A stretch of DNA of 64,000 nt from positions 206,916 to 270,915 of the forward strand of contig NZ_MOLV01000001.1 in NCBI RefSeq assembly GCF_001870785.1. Direction: 5' to 3'. Position 1 is the first letter of the stretch, and the number at the start of each line of letters is the position of its first letter. The notes under the pieces were generated by a model. It searched no databases and was not told where the DNA came from. It was given only the letters and a program-made list of their open reading frames with translations. This document shows, piece after piece, positions 45,998-55,290 of this stretch. Origin of the DNA: Exiguobacterium sp. KRL4 (lineage in GTDB: Bacteria; Bacillota; Bacilli; Exiguobacteriales; Exiguobacteriaceae). Made by a program: the position numbers and the translations under genes.

Positions 45998-46714
45998 ATG
46001 ACATTCAGTGAAGAAATCCGACAAGCGGCACAACAGTATTGGGACAGTAGCTTTACCCATCCGTTCGTGACAGGAATCGGAGACGGCACCTTGCCGGTAG
46101 CGAAGTTTCGCCATTACGTCCTGCAAGACGCCTATTACTTAAAACATTTTGCGAAAATTCAGGCACGGGCCGCGTCGAAGGCAGAGGACTTCGCGACGAT
46201 CGCTGAACTGGCCGAGCATGCGACATCGACTTACGCGGCAGAACTGAGTCTGCACCAATCGTTTTTTGAACCGCTTGAGATCTCGAACGATACGTTGGCT
46301 GAGTTCGAACCGGCACCGACAGCATATGCGTATATTTCGCATATGCACCATGCAAGTGAAGGAACGCTCGGGGAGACCATCGCTGCTATTTTACCGTGTT
46401 ACTGGCTCTACTATGAGATCGGACAACAATTACAAGCAGCGACACCGGCTTCACCGATTTATCAACAATGGATTGCGACATACAGTTCGGAATGGTTCGA
46501 GCGGGTTGTCTTTGAACAAATCGATCGTCTGAATGATTTGGCGGAGCGGGCGAGTGCCGAAGAACGGGAACGGATGAAACAACATTTCGTCAAAAGTTGT
46601 TATTACGAATTGATGTTTTGGCAGATGGGCTGGACGGAAGAGACGTTTGAGCAGACGTATCGTCAGGCGATCGAGACCCCTTCGTCGACAGGAAGGAATA
46701 GGGAGCTAAACTAA
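45998..46714 (+). CDS. tenA: Aminopyrimidine aminohydrolase / thiaminase II
   Basis: Salvages thiamin by hydrolysing aminopyrimidine breakdown products. A 238-residue helical protein with the active-site D44 (LQDAYYL), C134 (ILPCYWLYYE) and E204 (CYYELMFW), numbered from the ATG at 45998, which follows AAAGGGGGAAACGAC. These sites match B. subtilis D44, C135 and E205. The frame reaching back into the riboswitch terminator is not used. It stands alone behind the TPP riboswitch; no other thiamin gene is in the window. Confidence 0.96.
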   Translation: MTFSEEIRQAAQQYWDSSFTHPFVTGIGDGTLPVAKFRHYVLQDAYYLKHFAKIQARAASKAEDFATIAELAEHATSTYAAELSLHQSFFEPLEISNDTLAEFEPAPTAYAYISHMHHASEGTLGETIAAILPCYWLYYEIGQQLQAATPASPIYQQWIATYSSEWFERVVFEQIDRLNDLAERASAEERERMKQHFVKSCYYELMFWQMGWTEETFEQTYRQAIETPSSTGRNRELN

Positions 46715-46725
46715 AGAAAAACATT

Positions 46726-46777
46726 AAAAAACTGAACGATCCCACCCTGGAAAGGGAGGATTCGTTCAGTTTTTTGT
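46726..46777. terminator. Terminator between tenA and spo0M
   Basis: ACTGAACGA pairs with TCGTTCAGT, with inner TCCC/GGGA pairs; A-run before, six T after. It can serve both convergent genes. Confidence 0.88.
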
Positions 46778-46799
46778 CTGGTCGGTCGGTAAATTATTT

Positions 46800-47573
46800 T
46801 TAGCTATGACGTTCGATCAAATCAGCAAGGCGCTGTTTGACGGTAGCAGCGTTACGTAACTCCTGATTCGATAGCGACAGCGTCGTCATCGTTTCGTCAG
46901 CTCCCGCCATCTCACTGAACAGTGAGCCTAAGCTATGGGCACGGCGATCGATTTGTAAGACAATATCAATACCGGACCGGTCTTGCAGCATGATGACTTC
47001 GATTTCATCGAGCTTATGCGCATAGTGTGTTCCACGCGCTGAATATTCGAGTTCTTGGGCAATCGGCAGATCTTTCCGGAAGCGCCCCGGAAGTTTTTCT
47101 GTATCAGCTTTTTTTAAGCGGAATCCGAGATCTTCCATCGCTTCGAGGATGACCGATTGGTGATCGTTGGCTTTGACGACGACGGCATCATGGTCGGACG
47201 GATCGACGGCTTGTGCGATATCGAGACCTGTCTCGATCCAGGATTTGGACTGGCTGACAGATAAGGGGGTATTAAAAGGGACTTGAAGCGTAAACGGAAT
47301 TTCCCGTTCGACGCCAGCTTCAATCGTAAAGGCCGCTTCGTTTAAAGCGAACCGATCGAGTGTGAACGTCGTAAAGGCCGTGTTGTCACCGACTTCTTCT
47401 TTATATTGAGTGTTAAAGGCGAGGTAAATCCGGTCGATTTCCTGATCGACGCTGCCACCTTTGATGTGAACGACACCTTGAATCGTTCCACCGGGTTCAC
47501 ACTGGTCTTGTTCAAGTCGTGTATCGACCGTCGCGGCACCAATACCGATTTGGGAAAGAATTTTTTTGAACAT
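46800..47573 (-). CDS. spo0M: Spo0M-like arrestin-fold protein
   Basis: A 257-residue cytosolic protein. The N-terminal QIGIGAATVDTRLEQDQCEPGGTIQGVVHIKGG and the IPFTLQVPFNTPLS region are typical of Spo0M, which has an arrestin-like beta-sandwich (1-125 and 130-235). In B. subtilis it affects entry to sporulation and interacts with cytoskeletal and division proteins; in an organism without the usual sporulation genes a general shape or stress role is likelier, which is inference. AGGAGGAAAACAAC precedes the ATG. It is divergent from the methyltransferase gene. Confidence 0.93.
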   Translation of the reverse strand: MFKKILSQIGIGAATVDTRLEQDQCEPGGTIQGVVHIKGGSVDQEIDRIYLAFNTQYKEEVGDNTAFTTFTLDRFALNEAAFTIEAGVEREIPFTLQVPFNTPLSVSQSKSWIETGLDIAQAVDPSDHDAVVVKANDHQSVILEAMEDLGFRLKKADTEKLPGRFRKDLPIAQELEYSARGTHYAHKLDEIEVIMLQDRSGIDIVLQIDRRAHSLGSLFSEMAGADETMTTLSLSNQELRNAATVKQRLADLIERHS

Positions 47574-47628
47574 GTTGTTTTCCTCCTTCAGGAATGAAGT
47601 AATCGTTTTTGAAATAAAGCTGACTTGC

Positions 47629-47657
47629 TTGTCGAACGGGAGTGAATTTGCTACAGT
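47629..47657 (+). promoter_or_regulatory. Sigma-A promoter of the methyltransferase gene
   Basis: TTGTCG (47629-47634), 17 bases, TACAGT (47652-47657) with an extended TGC. The expected start near 47664 rules out the upstream in-frame GTG at 47642 as the start codon. Confidence 0.72.
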
Positions 47658-47692
47658 TTCGAAAGAACAAACAAAAAAGGACGGGACGATAC

Positions 47693-48877
47693 GTGGAATT
47701 ACACCAACTAAAAGATTTGCTTACCGAAAAACTGCAAGCCACATCCCTCATACACGCGACGATTAGCGGACCGCGTCTCAAATCAAATGATCTACGTCGA
47801 ATCAAGTTAAAACCGATTCTATTAAGAGATACGTATGCGATCCAGTTAGAGTTTCAACATGAACGGATCATTAAGCATGAGAATTTAAGTATAGAAGACT
47901 TTATTTTACGAATGGATGAATATTTTGATGAATTTCGTCAATTTTTATTTCGATTCGAGACAGAAGAACTACAATTCCAACTGTCGAAGAAAATGAAAGT
48001 ATCGCTTAAGACGACGGTCAAAGACCGTCTGCAAGCCGAACTATCGCATAATCGGAAGAAAAGCCACTTGTTAGAAGACGGAATACCGGTACCCTTTTTG
48101 ATTCGTTTAGGAGTCATGACGGAAAATGGACAAGTCAAACGACAAAAATACGATAAGTTCAAACAGATCAACCGGTTCCTTGAATTCGTCGAAGACAGCA
48201 TCACGGCATTACCGACAGGCCGAACAATTCGGATTTTAGACTTTGGGTGTGGGAAGTCGTATCTGACGTTTGCTTTGTATCATTATTTGAAAGTCGTCAA
48301 AGGATTTGATTTGAACATCACGGGTCTGGATCTCAAAAAAGAAGTCATCGAAGAATGTACAGAAATCGCACGCGATCTTGGATACGATGATTTGACGTTC
48401 CGTGTCGGTGACGTCCACGACTACGATCAAGAAACGGAAGTGGATCTGATGGTGACGTTACACGCGTGTGACGTCGCGACGGACGTTGCCTTGGCCCGTG
48501 CCGTCGATTGGAACGCCTCCGTCATTCTCAGCGTACCGTGTTGTCAAAAGGAACTGAATCGGCAACTGGAGTGTTCACCGCTTGATGTGATGCTTCAACA
48601 CGGATTAATTAAAGAAAAATTTGCATCGCTTGCGACCGATTCAATTCGAGCGGAATTGTTGACGCTCGTTGGTTATGAGACACAACTGTTGGAGTTCATC
48701 GACCTTGAGCATACGCCGAAAAACATCTTAATCCGCGCCTATAAAAATCAGAAACGGCCATCAGAAGAAAAAATCGATCGGTATCTGGCTTTTCGGAACC
48801 TGCTTCAAGCACAACCTTACCTCGAACGTGAATTAAGCGACAGACTTGGACAGATTTCATCGAAACTCGTACAATAA
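47693..48877 (+). CDS. Class I SAM-dependent methyltransferase of the Methyltransf_32 type
   Basis: 394 residues: an uncharacterised N-terminal part (1-170, rich in charged helices), then a Rossmann methyltransferase domain with the SAM motif LDFGCGKSYLTFALYHYL and the conserved TLHACDVATDVALA and SVPCCQKEL motifs. This resembles the PF13679 family, some of whose members modify RNA; the substrate is unknown. I start at GTG 47693 (AAAAAGGACGGGACGATAC upstream) because the promoter excludes earlier codons. brxB follows after 32 bases and is probably co-transcribed. Confidence 0.85.
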   Translation: MELHQLKDLLTEKLQATSLIHATISGPRLKSNDLRRIKLKPILLRDTYAIQLEFQHERIIKHENLSIEDFILRMDEYFDEFRQFLFRFETEELQFQLSKKMKVSLKTTVKDRLQAELSHNRKKSHLLEDGIPVPFLIRLGVMTENGQVKRQKYDKFKQINRFLEFVEDSITALPTGRTIRILDFGCGKSYLTFALYHYLKVVKGFDLNITGLDLKKEVIEECTEIARDLGYDDLTFRVGDVHDYDQETEVDLMVTLHACDVATDVALARAVDWNASVILSVPCCQKELNRQLECSPLDVMLQHGLIKEKFASLATDSIRAELLTLVGYETQLLEFIDLEHTPKNILIRAYKNQKRPSEEKIDRYLAFRNLLQAQPYLERELSDRLGQISSKLVQ

Positions 48878-48909
48878 AGTAGACAACGAAATAAGGGGGA
48901 AATAATACA

Positions 48910-49335
48910 ATGGATTTTCAAATGTATTTTGAAGATGTCGTTCAGACGGCACGTAAAGAAGCAGCAGCTGCAGGTTTTGAAGAACTGACGACTGCTGAAA
49001 GCGTCGATGAGGCAATGAAACGTGAAGGATTGACACTAGTCCTCGTCAATTCGGTTTGTGGATGTGCAGGTGGGATCGCTCGCCCTGCGGCAGCCTACAT
49101 CAACCGGATGGAAGGTGTGAAACCGGATCATTTCGTGACCGTGTTTGCAGGACAAGACCGGGAAGCAACGGACCGGGCACGTGAATACTTCGAAGGATAT
49201 CCACCATCGTCACCATCGTTTGCCTTGATGCAAGATGGAAATATTCTTTCAATGGTCGAACGGTTTGATATTGAATCCTTTACGGCAGAAGAAGTTGTCG
49301 AGAAGTTAGAATCATTGATTGAAATTTACGCGTAA
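48910..49335 (+). CDS. brxB: Bacilliredoxin, BrxB (YqiW) type
   Basis: Removes bacillithiol from S-bacillithiolated proteins after oxidative stress. 141 residues of thioredoxin-like fold with the active-site CGC in [16 protein letters not shown] and the family signature [10 protein letters not shown]...[10 protein letters not shown]-terminal DF and the GGIARPAA and MVER segments are closer, from memory, to YqiW than to YphP. AAGGGGGAAATAATACA precedes the ATG. In B. subtilis yqiW is likewise close to artPQR. Confidence 0.94.
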   Translation: MDFQMYFEDVVQTARKEAAAAGFEELTTAESVDEAMKREGLTLVLVNSVCGCAGGIARPAAAYINRMEGVKPDHFVTVFAGQDREATDRAREYFEGYPPSSPSFALMQDGNILSMVERFDIESFTAEEVVEKLESLIEIYA

Positions 49336-49341
49336 TCCATT

Positions 49342-49380
49342 AAAAGCGCTGTTTCTGCATCTGGAAACAGCGCTTTTTTG
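49342..49380 (+). terminator. Terminator of brxB
   Basis: AAAAGCGCTGTTTC pairs with GAAACAGCGCTTTT around a nine-base loop, then TTT. Confidence 0.95.
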
Positions 49381-49429
49381 TATGAAGTCGCTATCCCACT
49401 CATTCAAAAAGACATCAAACAAAAATAAT

Positions 49430-49443
49430 TGAAAGCGTTATCA
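49430..49443. promoter_or_regulatory. Candidate CcpA cre site upstream of artPQR
   Basis: TGAAAGCGTTATCA fits the cre consensus TGWAARCGYTWNCA at every position. It lies about 200 bases before the artP start, in an A/T-rich stretch. Confidence 0.72.
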
Positions 49444-49605
49444 AAAAACATTTACCGGAAGATAACAAAGAAAATACATATTTTATGCATTATTTATATA
49501 TATTTATGCTTTACAATGAATAAATATTCGTATATTCTAAAAGCAATAAATCAGGTCGAACTTTTTAGTATTGAATTAGAAAAAAACATAAGTCATACTA
49601 TTGTT

Positions 49606-49620
49606 AAAGTTCTGACAATT
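49606..49620. promoter_or_regulatory. Candidate CodY box in the artP leader
   Basis: AAAGTTCTGACAATT matches the CodY consensus AATTTTCWGAAAATT at 12 of 15 positions, 25 bases upstream of the artP start. A site this close would block elongation or initiation. Confidence 0.4.
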
Positions 49621-49644
49621 GAGCGTTGGAAGGGGAATTTATTG

Positions 49645-50421
49645 ATGAAAAAATTAGCAGCAACGGCAATGGCAGGCATTCTCGCCGTCACGATGGCAGC
49701 ATGTGGCGCATCAGAGGAATCAACAGGCGGTACGACAAAGACGAGTGACAAAGTATTGACGATGGGAACGTCGGCAGATTACTTCCCGTTTGAATACATC
49801 GATACAGCAAAAGGTGATGACATCGTTGGTTTTGATGTTGCGATTGCAAAGGAAGTCACTAAAAATCTCGGCTATGACCTAAAAATCGAGGACATGGAGT
49901 TCGGTAGTCTTCTCGGAGCACTCAGTGCAGGGCGTGTCGATTTCGTCATGGCCGGTATGACGCCGACCGACGAACGGAAAAAGAATGCGGACTTTACGGA
50001 TATTTATTTCCAATCTAAAAATCTTGTCATGACAAAGGATAAAGCAATCGCTTCGGATGACGAATTAAAAGGCAAGAAACTTGGTGTCCAGCTCGGTTCA
50101 ATCCAGGAAGCATTAGCGAAAGACCGTTACAAAGACAGTGAAGCGGTCTCGTTAAACAAGATTCCGGAAATCATTCAAGAATTAAATACGGGCCGGATTG
50201 ACGCCCTGATTATCGAAGATGCCGTCGCTGTTAAATACATGAATCAAGATAAGGCGTTAAAAACGTATGAAATCAAAGAAGACGGACCAACCGGTTCTGC
50301 CGTCGCCTTCAAAAAAGGAGACAAGATGCGTGACGATTTCAATAAAGAGTTGAAAAAGATGATCGACAATGGAGACATCGATAAACTCGCGGAAAAATGG
50401 TTCCAAAAAGAAGCAAAATAA
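49645..50421 (+). CDS. artP: Polar amino acid (probably arginine) ABC transporter substrate-binding lipoprotein
   Basis: 258 residues: lipoprotein signal with lipobox MAAC (C20), then a bacterial solute-binding family 3 domain with MGTSADYFPFEYIDTAKGD and GMTPTDERKKNADFT, which binds the alpha-amino acid moiety. The sequence pattern is close to B. subtilis YqiX (ArtP). I start at ATG 49645, with AAGGGGAATTTATTG upstream; the open frame back to 49429 crosses A/T-rich regulatory DNA and is not coding. Arginine specificity is inferred from resemblance and gene order. Confidence 0.9.
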   Translation: MKKLAATAMAGILAVTMAACGASEESTGGTTKTSDKVLTMGTSADYFPFEYIDTAKGDDIVGFDVAIAKEVTKNLGYDLKIEDMEFGSLLGALSAGRVDFVMAGMTPTDERKKNADFTDIYFQSKNLVMTKDKAIASDDELKGKKLGVQLGSIQEALAKDRYKDSEAVSLNKIPEIIQELNTGRIDALIIEDAVAVKYMNQDKALKTYEIKEDGPTGSAVAFKKGDKMRDDFNKELKKMIDNGDIDKLAEKWFQKEAK

Positions 50422-50481
50422 GAGTAGTGCATAGGGGTGGGGGTAACCTCATCCCTTTTGTGCGACGTTAGGAGATTGGTT

Positions 50482-51138
50482 ATGATAGACTTTACAAAGA
50501 TTCAAGATTCAATCCCATATATTCTGCAAGGAATTCCAGTTCTATTTAAAGTCGTCATCGTCGCCGCGATTGCTGGTATGCTGATCGGAATCGTGGTCGC
50601 AGCGCTGAAGATTACAAAGAGTAAGTTCCTTCGATTCCTAGGTCATGCCTACACAGCAGTCTTCCGCGGAACACCATTAATTTTGCAACTGGCGATCATT
50701 CATTTTGGATTACCGCAGTTGACCGGATATGTGACGACCGGCTATCAATCCGCCATCATCGCTTTTTCCTTAAACTCGGGTGCCTATATCTCGGAAATTA
50801 TCCGGGCCGGGATTCAAGCCGTCGACCGGGGACAATGGGAAGCAGCGGACGCCCTTGGTATTCCTTACATGAAACAGTTACGGTCCATCATCCTGCCGCA
50901 AGCCTTTAAAAATATCTTACCGGCTATCATGAATGAATTGATCACATTAACAAAAGAATCAGCTTTGATCTCGACGGTGGGTGTACTTGACGTCATGCGC
51001 CGGGCGCAAGTCGTCGGGGGAGAAAAAGCCTTGTATTTTGAACCGTTATTATTTGCAGGATTCGTCTATTTCGTACTTGTCATGGGATTGTCCTTGATTG
51101 GTCAACAAGTCGAAAAAGCTATGAGAAAGAGTGGGTAA
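50482..51138 (+). CDS. artQ: Amino acid ABC transporter permease
   Basis: A 218-residue HisM-type permease with about five membrane helices and the EAA loop around [25 protein letters not shown] that contacts the ATPase. The start is ATG 50482 after TTAGGAGATTGGTT; the upstream in-frame codons precede the ribosome site. It lies between the binding protein and the ATPase, completing a three-gene importer. Confidence 0.93.
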   Translation: MIDFTKIQDSIPYILQGIPVLFKVVIVAAIAGMLIGIVVAALKITKSKFLRFLGHAYTAVFRGTPLILQLAIIHFGLPQLTGYVTTGYQSAIIAFSLNSGAYISEIIRAGIQAVDRGQWEAADALGIPYMKQLRSIILPQAFKNILPAIMNELITLTKESALISTVGVLDVMRRAQVVGGEKALYFEPLLFAGFVYFVLVMGLSLIGQQVEKAMRKSG

Positions 51139-51142
51139 TCAG

Positions 51143-51874
51143 ATGGAACCTATGATTCAAGTGACTGATCTGTATAAGCAGTTCGGAAAATTAGAAGTAT
51201 TAAAAGGCATTACGACAACGGTCGGACGGGGAGAAGTCGTTGCCGTCATCGGACCGTCCGGATCCGGAAAATCAACCTTTTTACGATGCATCAATCTGTT
51301 AGAGAAACCAACCGGAGGTACGGTGAACGTCGCTGGTTTTGAACTGACGAAACCAAAGGCGAATATCGCGAAAGCCCGTCAAAATATCGGGATGGTGTTT
51401 CAACAGTTTAATCTCTTCCCGCATAAATCGGTTCTCGATAACTTGATTTATGCACCGATTAACGTGCTTGGGTTATCGAAGGAAGATGCCGTCAAACGGG
51501 CAGAAGTGTTACTCGAACGCGTCGGTTTGTCAGAAAAACGGGATAATTTTCCGAATCAGCTGTCCGGCGGTCAAAAGCAACGGGTCGCGATTGCCCGTGC
51601 CCTCGCGATGGAACCAAACGTCATGCTGTTTGACGAACCAACGTCAGCGCTTGACCCGGAAATGGTTAATGAAGTGCTTGACGTCATGAAAAAGTTGGCG
51701 GAAAGCGGGATGACGATGGTCATCGTCACGCACGAAATGGGCTTTGCAAAAGAAGTCGCCGATCGTGTTTTGTTCCTCGATGAAGGGATTTTGATGGAAG
51801 AAGGCAGTCCGATCGAATTGTTTGATCATCCGAAGACCGATCGGGCAAAAAAATTCTTAGAAAAAGTATTATGA
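51143..51874 (+). CDS. artR: Amino acid ABC transporter ATP-binding protein
   Basis: A 243-residue ABC ATPase of the polar amino acid type: Walker [11 protein letters not shown]-loop [12 protein letters not shown], signature [16 protein letters not shown], Walker [14 protein letters not shown] and H-loop VTHEMGF. I take ATG 51143; a second ATG three codons on (MIQVTDL) is an alternative. A perfect hairpin terminator follows. Confidence 0.94.
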   Translation: MEPMIQVTDLYKQFGKLEVLKGITTTVGRGEVVAVIGPSGSGKSTFLRCINLLEKPTGGTVNVAGFELTKPKANIAKARQNIGMVFQQFNLFPHKSVLDNLIYAPINVLGLSKEDAVKRAEVLLERVGLSEKRDNFPNQLSGGQKQRVAIARALAMEPNVMLFDEPTSALDPEMVNEVLDVMKKLAESGMTMVIVTHEMGFAKEVADRVLFLDEGILMEEGSPIELFDHPKTDRAKKFLEKVL

Positions 51875-51877
51875 TGC

Positions 51878-51914
51878 AAAACGCTAACTCATATGAATGA
51901 GTTAGCGTTTTTTA
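51878..51914 (+). terminator. Terminator of artPQR
   Basis: AAAACGCTAACTCAT pairs with ATGAGTTAGCGTTTT, then TT. Confidence 0.95.
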
Positions 51915-51928
51915 AAAGAGGAGGAAGT

Positions 51929-52534
51929 ATGTTGATCAAGGAAACAGAACAGTTTGTCAAAACATTTCATGCAAATGATTTTTCAGGGCATGATTATGCC
52001 CATATCGAGCGTGTCCGGAAGATGGCGTTACGGATTGCAACGCATGAAGGGGGAGACGTCCGAATCATCGAACTCGCGGCGTTGTTGCATGATGTAGCAG
52101 ACAGTAAAATCGGGGGAACAAGTTCACGAGTCGATTCGTACCTGACACCCCGTGTGTCAACGAACGACCGTCACCATATCCTTGACATCATCAACAGCAT
52201 GTCCTTTAAAGGCGGAGACCGGCCGCCGATGCAGACACTCGAAGGGAAAATCGTCCAGGATGCGGATCGTTTGGATGCGATCGGGGCGATTGGTATCGCC
52301 CGGACGTTTCAGTTTGCCGGACAATTCAAGGAACCGATGTATAGACCTGAATTAACCGCTCGACAACTGGGAGACCGGACGAGTCCGACAAGTGCCTTAC
52401 ATCATTTTGAGGAGAAGTTGTTACGGCTAAAAGATTTGATGAACACGGAAAAGGCAAAAATGATGGCCGAAGACCGCCACCAATATATGGTGGAGTTTGT
52501 GGAACGTTTTAAAGAGGAGTGGAGCGGCGATTGA
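51929..52534 (+). CDS. HD-domain phosphohydrolase, YpgQ/YedJ-like
   Basis: A 201-residue metal-dependent hydrolase with the metal ligands H25 (HDYAHIERV), H54-D55 (LLHDVADSK) and a later D in VQDADRLDAIG. Homologues such as YpgQ hydrolyse nucleoside triphosphates to monophosphates; the substrate here is not known. The start is ATG 51929 after GAGGAGGAAGT; the open frame from 51893 runs through the preceding terminator. The upstream terminator makes co-transcription with artPQR only partial. Confidence 0.88.
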   Translation: MLIKETEQFVKTFHANDFSGHDYAHIERVRKMALRIATHEGGDVRIIELAALLHDVADSKIGGTSSRVDSYLTPRVSTNDRHHILDIINSMSFKGGDRPPMQTLEGKIVQDADRLDAIGAIGIARTFQFAGQFKEPMYRPELTARQLGDRTSPTSALHHFEEKLLRLKDLMNTEKAKMMAEDRHQYMVEFVERFKEEWSGD

Positions 52535-52540
52535 CAGCAA

Positions 52541-52584
52541 CAAAACAGAGCTCCATTCCATTGTTGGAACGGAGCTCTGTTACT
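52541..52584 (-). terminator. Terminator of the ZIP transporter gene
   Basis: On the minus strand CAGAGCTCCGTTCC pairs with GGAATGGAGCTCTG, then TTTTGTTG. On the plus strand the tail is poor. Confidence 0.82.
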
Positions 52585-53297
52585 TAACTTAAGATGACGG
52601 CGGTAATCAAACCGAGTGAAGCGAACAGACCGACAATGGCGCCGCCTTCCTCGTGAGCTTCCGGCATCATCGTTGAGGCAAGCATCGCAATGATGCCCCC
52701 ACTCGCAAAAGCGCCGATCATCGCAAATTGCATGTCAGGCAACTCAGCTAGGATCGAGTAACCGGCAAGCGAAGCAAGAGCGGAAATCAACCAGACAAGT
52801 CCCCACATCAACAGTATTTTTTTCTTGGAAAAACCATCTTTTTGTAAGCCGGTCGTACTCGATAGTCCTTCCGGGATATTGCTGACGAAAATTGCGGCGA
52901 CAAGAGCCGCACTGACGTTTCCGGACAGTAGACTTGCCCCGATCATGATCGACTCCGGAATCGCGTCAAGAATCGTCCCGAAGAAGATTGCCGTTCCGGT
53001 GCCTTCATTCCCTCCGGACGACCGTTTTCGTTTACTCGCTCCACGCGAAGAAACGAACATATCAAACGCCGTAAAGACAAGAGAGCCGACGATGAAGGAG
53101 ATCCCGACGACCATCGTCGTCGACTTATTTAAAGCCTCATCGAGCAATTCAAACGTTGCGGCTCCGATCAGGATGCCCGTTCCAAACGACATGACATAAC
53201 CGATGATCCGTTGTTTCAGCGGGACGAATAAACCAATCAAGGCACCAATGACGACGGCACCACCGGCAATCGCCCCCCACATGAATGCTATTCCCAT
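52584..53297 (-). CDS. ZIP family metal transporter
   Basis: A 237-residue membrane protein with eight predicted helices. The metal-path motif SNIPEGLSSTTGLQ (helix IV) and the histidine/glutamate segment ASTMMPEAHEEGG (helix V-VII region) are those of GufA/ZupT-type ZIP carriers for zinc or other divalent metals. A charged loop with RGASKRKRSSGG lies in the cytoplasm. I start at ATG 53297 (MGIAFMWGA) because AAGGAG is nine bases upstream; the ATG at 53306 abuts it. Confidence 0.9.
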   Translation of the reverse strand: MGIAFMWGAIAGGAVVIGALIGLFVPLKQRIIGYVMSFGTGILIGAATFELLDEALNKSTTMVVGISFIVGSLVFTAFDMFVSSRGASKRKRSSGGNEGTGTAIFFGTILDAIPESIMIGASLLSGNVSAALVAAIFVSNIPEGLSSTTGLQKDGFSKKKILLMWGLVWLISALASLAGYSILAELPDMQFAMIGAFASGGIIAMLASTMMPEAHEEGGAIVGLFASLGLITAVILS

Positions 53298-53404
53298 CCA
53301 ATCCATCTCCTTGTCCAATCGATTACCTGTATTACTATTTTCCTGAAAAAATGATTGATAAACATAGCTAGTTGAGAAAATAACGGATAAACGAACCAGA
53401 AACC

Positions 53405-53436
53405 AAAAAAGTCTCCCGTCGACGAGATGAGAGACT
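53405..53436 (-). terminator. Terminator of fadH
   Basis: On the minus strand AGTCTC pairs with GAGACT with partial inner pairing, followed by six T. Confidence 0.7.
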
Positions 53437-53446
53437 GGCTGGCTCC

Positions 53447-54211
53447 TTAAAACGGTTGTTTATTTAACCAATGTCCACCATCGAGAGCGATACATTCCCC
53501 GTTTAAGTAACGTGCTTGATCGGACAGCATCCACGTCGCAAGGTCGGCAATTTCTTCGGGTGTCCCGAAGCGTCCGAGGGGGACGTTCCGGCGGATCCGT
53601 TCCGCATGTTCCGGGGACATGGCGAGTTTATCGGCACCGCCAGTCCGTTCGATCGGTCCCGGGCTGATCGCATTGATACGCGCTTGATACTTGTATCCCC
53701 ACTCGACAGCCAAGGTCCGGGTGAGATTCAAGACGCCTGCTTTTGCTGCTGCGCTGGGGGCGACCCCAGGACCTGCCTGCCATGCGTACGAGGCGACGAT
53801 GTTCAGAATCTGTCCACCCGAGACCCCATCTTCTTGCCAGCCTTTGACGAGGGCATGGGAACAGTTAAACGTCCCGTTCAGGACGATATCGATGACCGTT
53901 TTCCAGCCGTTGGGCGATAATTCATCCGTCGGGCAGATGAAATTGCCCGCAGCGTTGTTAATTAGGGCTTCGAGTCGACCAAATCGTTGCCGTGTTTGAT
54001 TGACGGCTGCCATGCATGCTTCCGGATCACGCACATCCATTTGGATGACGGCATGGTCTCCTTGGATTTCCTGCAACGCGACGTCCGTTTGGTGTAATCG
54101 GTCTGCATCCCGACCGGTCACGACGACATTCCAACCGGCTTTTTTTAAAGTAAGGGCCATCGCTTTGCCCATTCCGCTCGTGCCACCTGTTACGAGTACT
54201 GTTTTTGTCAT
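53447..54211 (-). CDS. fadH: Short-chain dehydrogenase, 2,4-dienoyl-CoA reductase type (FadH/YkuF)
   Basis: A 254-residue NADP-dependent SDR: cofactor motif TGGTSGMGKAM, the dienoyl-CoA reductase hallmark NNAAGNFICP, ASYAWQAG with the catalytic tyrosine, and SAAAKAGVLNLTRTLAVEWG. There is no YxxxK; a serine occupies the usual tyrosine position, as in this subfamily, where the tyrosine lies further upstream. It should reduce unsaturated acyl-CoA during fatty acid oxidation. I start at ATG 54211 with AAGGGGG eight bases upstream. Confidence 0.9.
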   Translation of the reverse strand: MTKTVLVTGGTSGMGKAMALTLKKAGWNVVVTGRDADRLHQTDVALQEIQGDHAVIQMDVRDPEACMAAVNQTRQRFGRLEALINNAAGNFICPTDELSPNGWKTVIDIVLNGTFNCSHALVKGWQEDGVSGGQILNIVASYAWQAGPGVAPSAAAKAGVLNLTRTLAVEWGYKYQARINAISPGPIERTGGADKLAMSPEHAERIRRNVPLGRFGTPEEIADLATWMLSDQARYLNGECIALDGGHWLNKQPF

Positions 54212-54262
54212 ACATAAAACCCCCTTATAAACTGAATGAATAGCCATTCAATTTATGTATTC

Positions 54263-54292
54263 AAAAAAGAAGGAGCAAACTCCTTCTTTTTT
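54263..54292 (-). terminator. Terminator of ppaC
   Basis: On the minus strand GAAGGAG, loop TTTG, CTCCTTC, then six T; symmetric A-run on the other side. Confidence 0.93.
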
Positions 54293-54298
54293 CGTGAA

Positions 54299-55234
54299 TT
54301 ATTCTACTGCTAATGCCGTGTTCGTCAAGACAGGAACCACTTGTTTCTTACGGGAAACGACACCTTCTAGATAGAGAAGGTGATTTGTCGCATCGATTCC
54401 GAAGGCCCGTTCGACGAGTGAAGCTTCCGGTCCGAGGACAAGAGCAACGGAGTTGTTCGTCAAGATGTCCGTCACGAGTAACATGTACAAATCAAGGTCT
54501 TTTTCAGCGATCAATGATTCGATCCGTGCTTCGAGTTCTTCTTGACGCAATAAGACTTCTGCCGTATCAACGGTATTTGCCTGAGCGATCTCGACTTTAA
54601 AAGGTCCCATCGTAAATTCTTTTGCATCAAGCGCAATCAATTCATCGATTGTTTTTTTCGACAAGTCCGCACCGGCCTTGAGCATATCGAGACCATAGAC
54701 GTTGGCATCGACACCTGCAATCATTGCGAGTTCACGTGCTGCGATGACGTCTTGTTCCGTGCATGTCGGTGATTTAAATAATAAGGAGTCCGAGACGATG
54801 GCAGACAACATTAAACCGGCAATTTCAGGTTTGATCGCCACACCGTGTTCTTTATACATCTTGTTTAAGATCGTTGTCGTACAGCCGACAGGTTCAGCGC
54901 GGTAATAGATCGGATCAGACGTCTCGAAATTGGCGATCCGGTGATGGTCGATGACTTCTGTCACTTTGACGGCATCGATGTCGTCGGCACTTTGTTGACG
55001 TTCGTTGTGATCGACGAGAATGACATGTTGGGCTTCCGTCGACACCTGTGTGACGAGACGGGGAATCGCCACCTTAAAATAATCAAGCGCGAATTGTGTT
55101 TCACCGTTGATGTCACCAAGGCGAATCGCTTCCGCGTGAACACCGAGTTCTTTTTTCAATTCGGCATAGGCAATCGCCGATGCAATCGTATCCGTGTCCG
55201 GATTTTTATGACCAAATACTAAAACTTTTTCCAT
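54299..55234 (-). CDS. ppaC: Manganese-dependent inorganic pyrophosphatase (family II)
   Basis: Hydrolyses pyrophosphate to drive biosynthesis. 311 residues of the DHH family: metal ligands H9, D13 and D15 in [13 protein letters not shown], the LVDHNE and [10 protein letters not shown] motifs, and D in [14 protein letters not shown]; the C-terminal DHHA2 domain ends in [12 protein letters not shown]. No CBS domains. AGGAGTGAATACAC precedes the ATG. The MntR regulator at the start of the window controls the supply of its metal. Confidence 0.97.
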   Translation of the reverse strand: MEKVLVFGHKNPDTDTIASAIAYAELKKELGVHAEAIRLGDINGETQFALDYFKVAIPRLVTQVSTEAQHVILVDHNERQQSADDIDAVKVTEVIDHHRIANFETSDPIYYRAEPVGCTTTILNKMYKEHGVAIKPEIAGLMLSAIVSDSLLFKSPTCTEQDVIAARELAMIAGVDANVYGLDMLKAGADLSKKTIDELIALDAKEFTMGPFKVEIAQANTVDTAEVLLRQEELEARIESLIAEKDLDLYMLLVTDILTNNSVALVLGPEASLVERAFGIDATNHLLYLEGVVSRKKQVVPVLTNTALAVE

Positions 55235-55290
55235 GTGTATTCACTCCTAAATGATTGATGTCTCGCCCATTAGTGTACCATAAGTCCGAT

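Noticed and set aside
49429..49644. 72-residue N-terminal extension of the artP protein
   Set aside because: It translates A/T-rich regulatory DNA containing a cre site, and the lipoprotein signal begins at 49645 behind a proper ribosome site.
53447..54211. Catalytically dead short-chain dehydrogenase because YxxxK is missing
   Set aside because: 2,4-dienoyl-CoA reductase-type enzymes use a tyrosine placed further upstream; the family hallmark NNAAGNFICP is intact.
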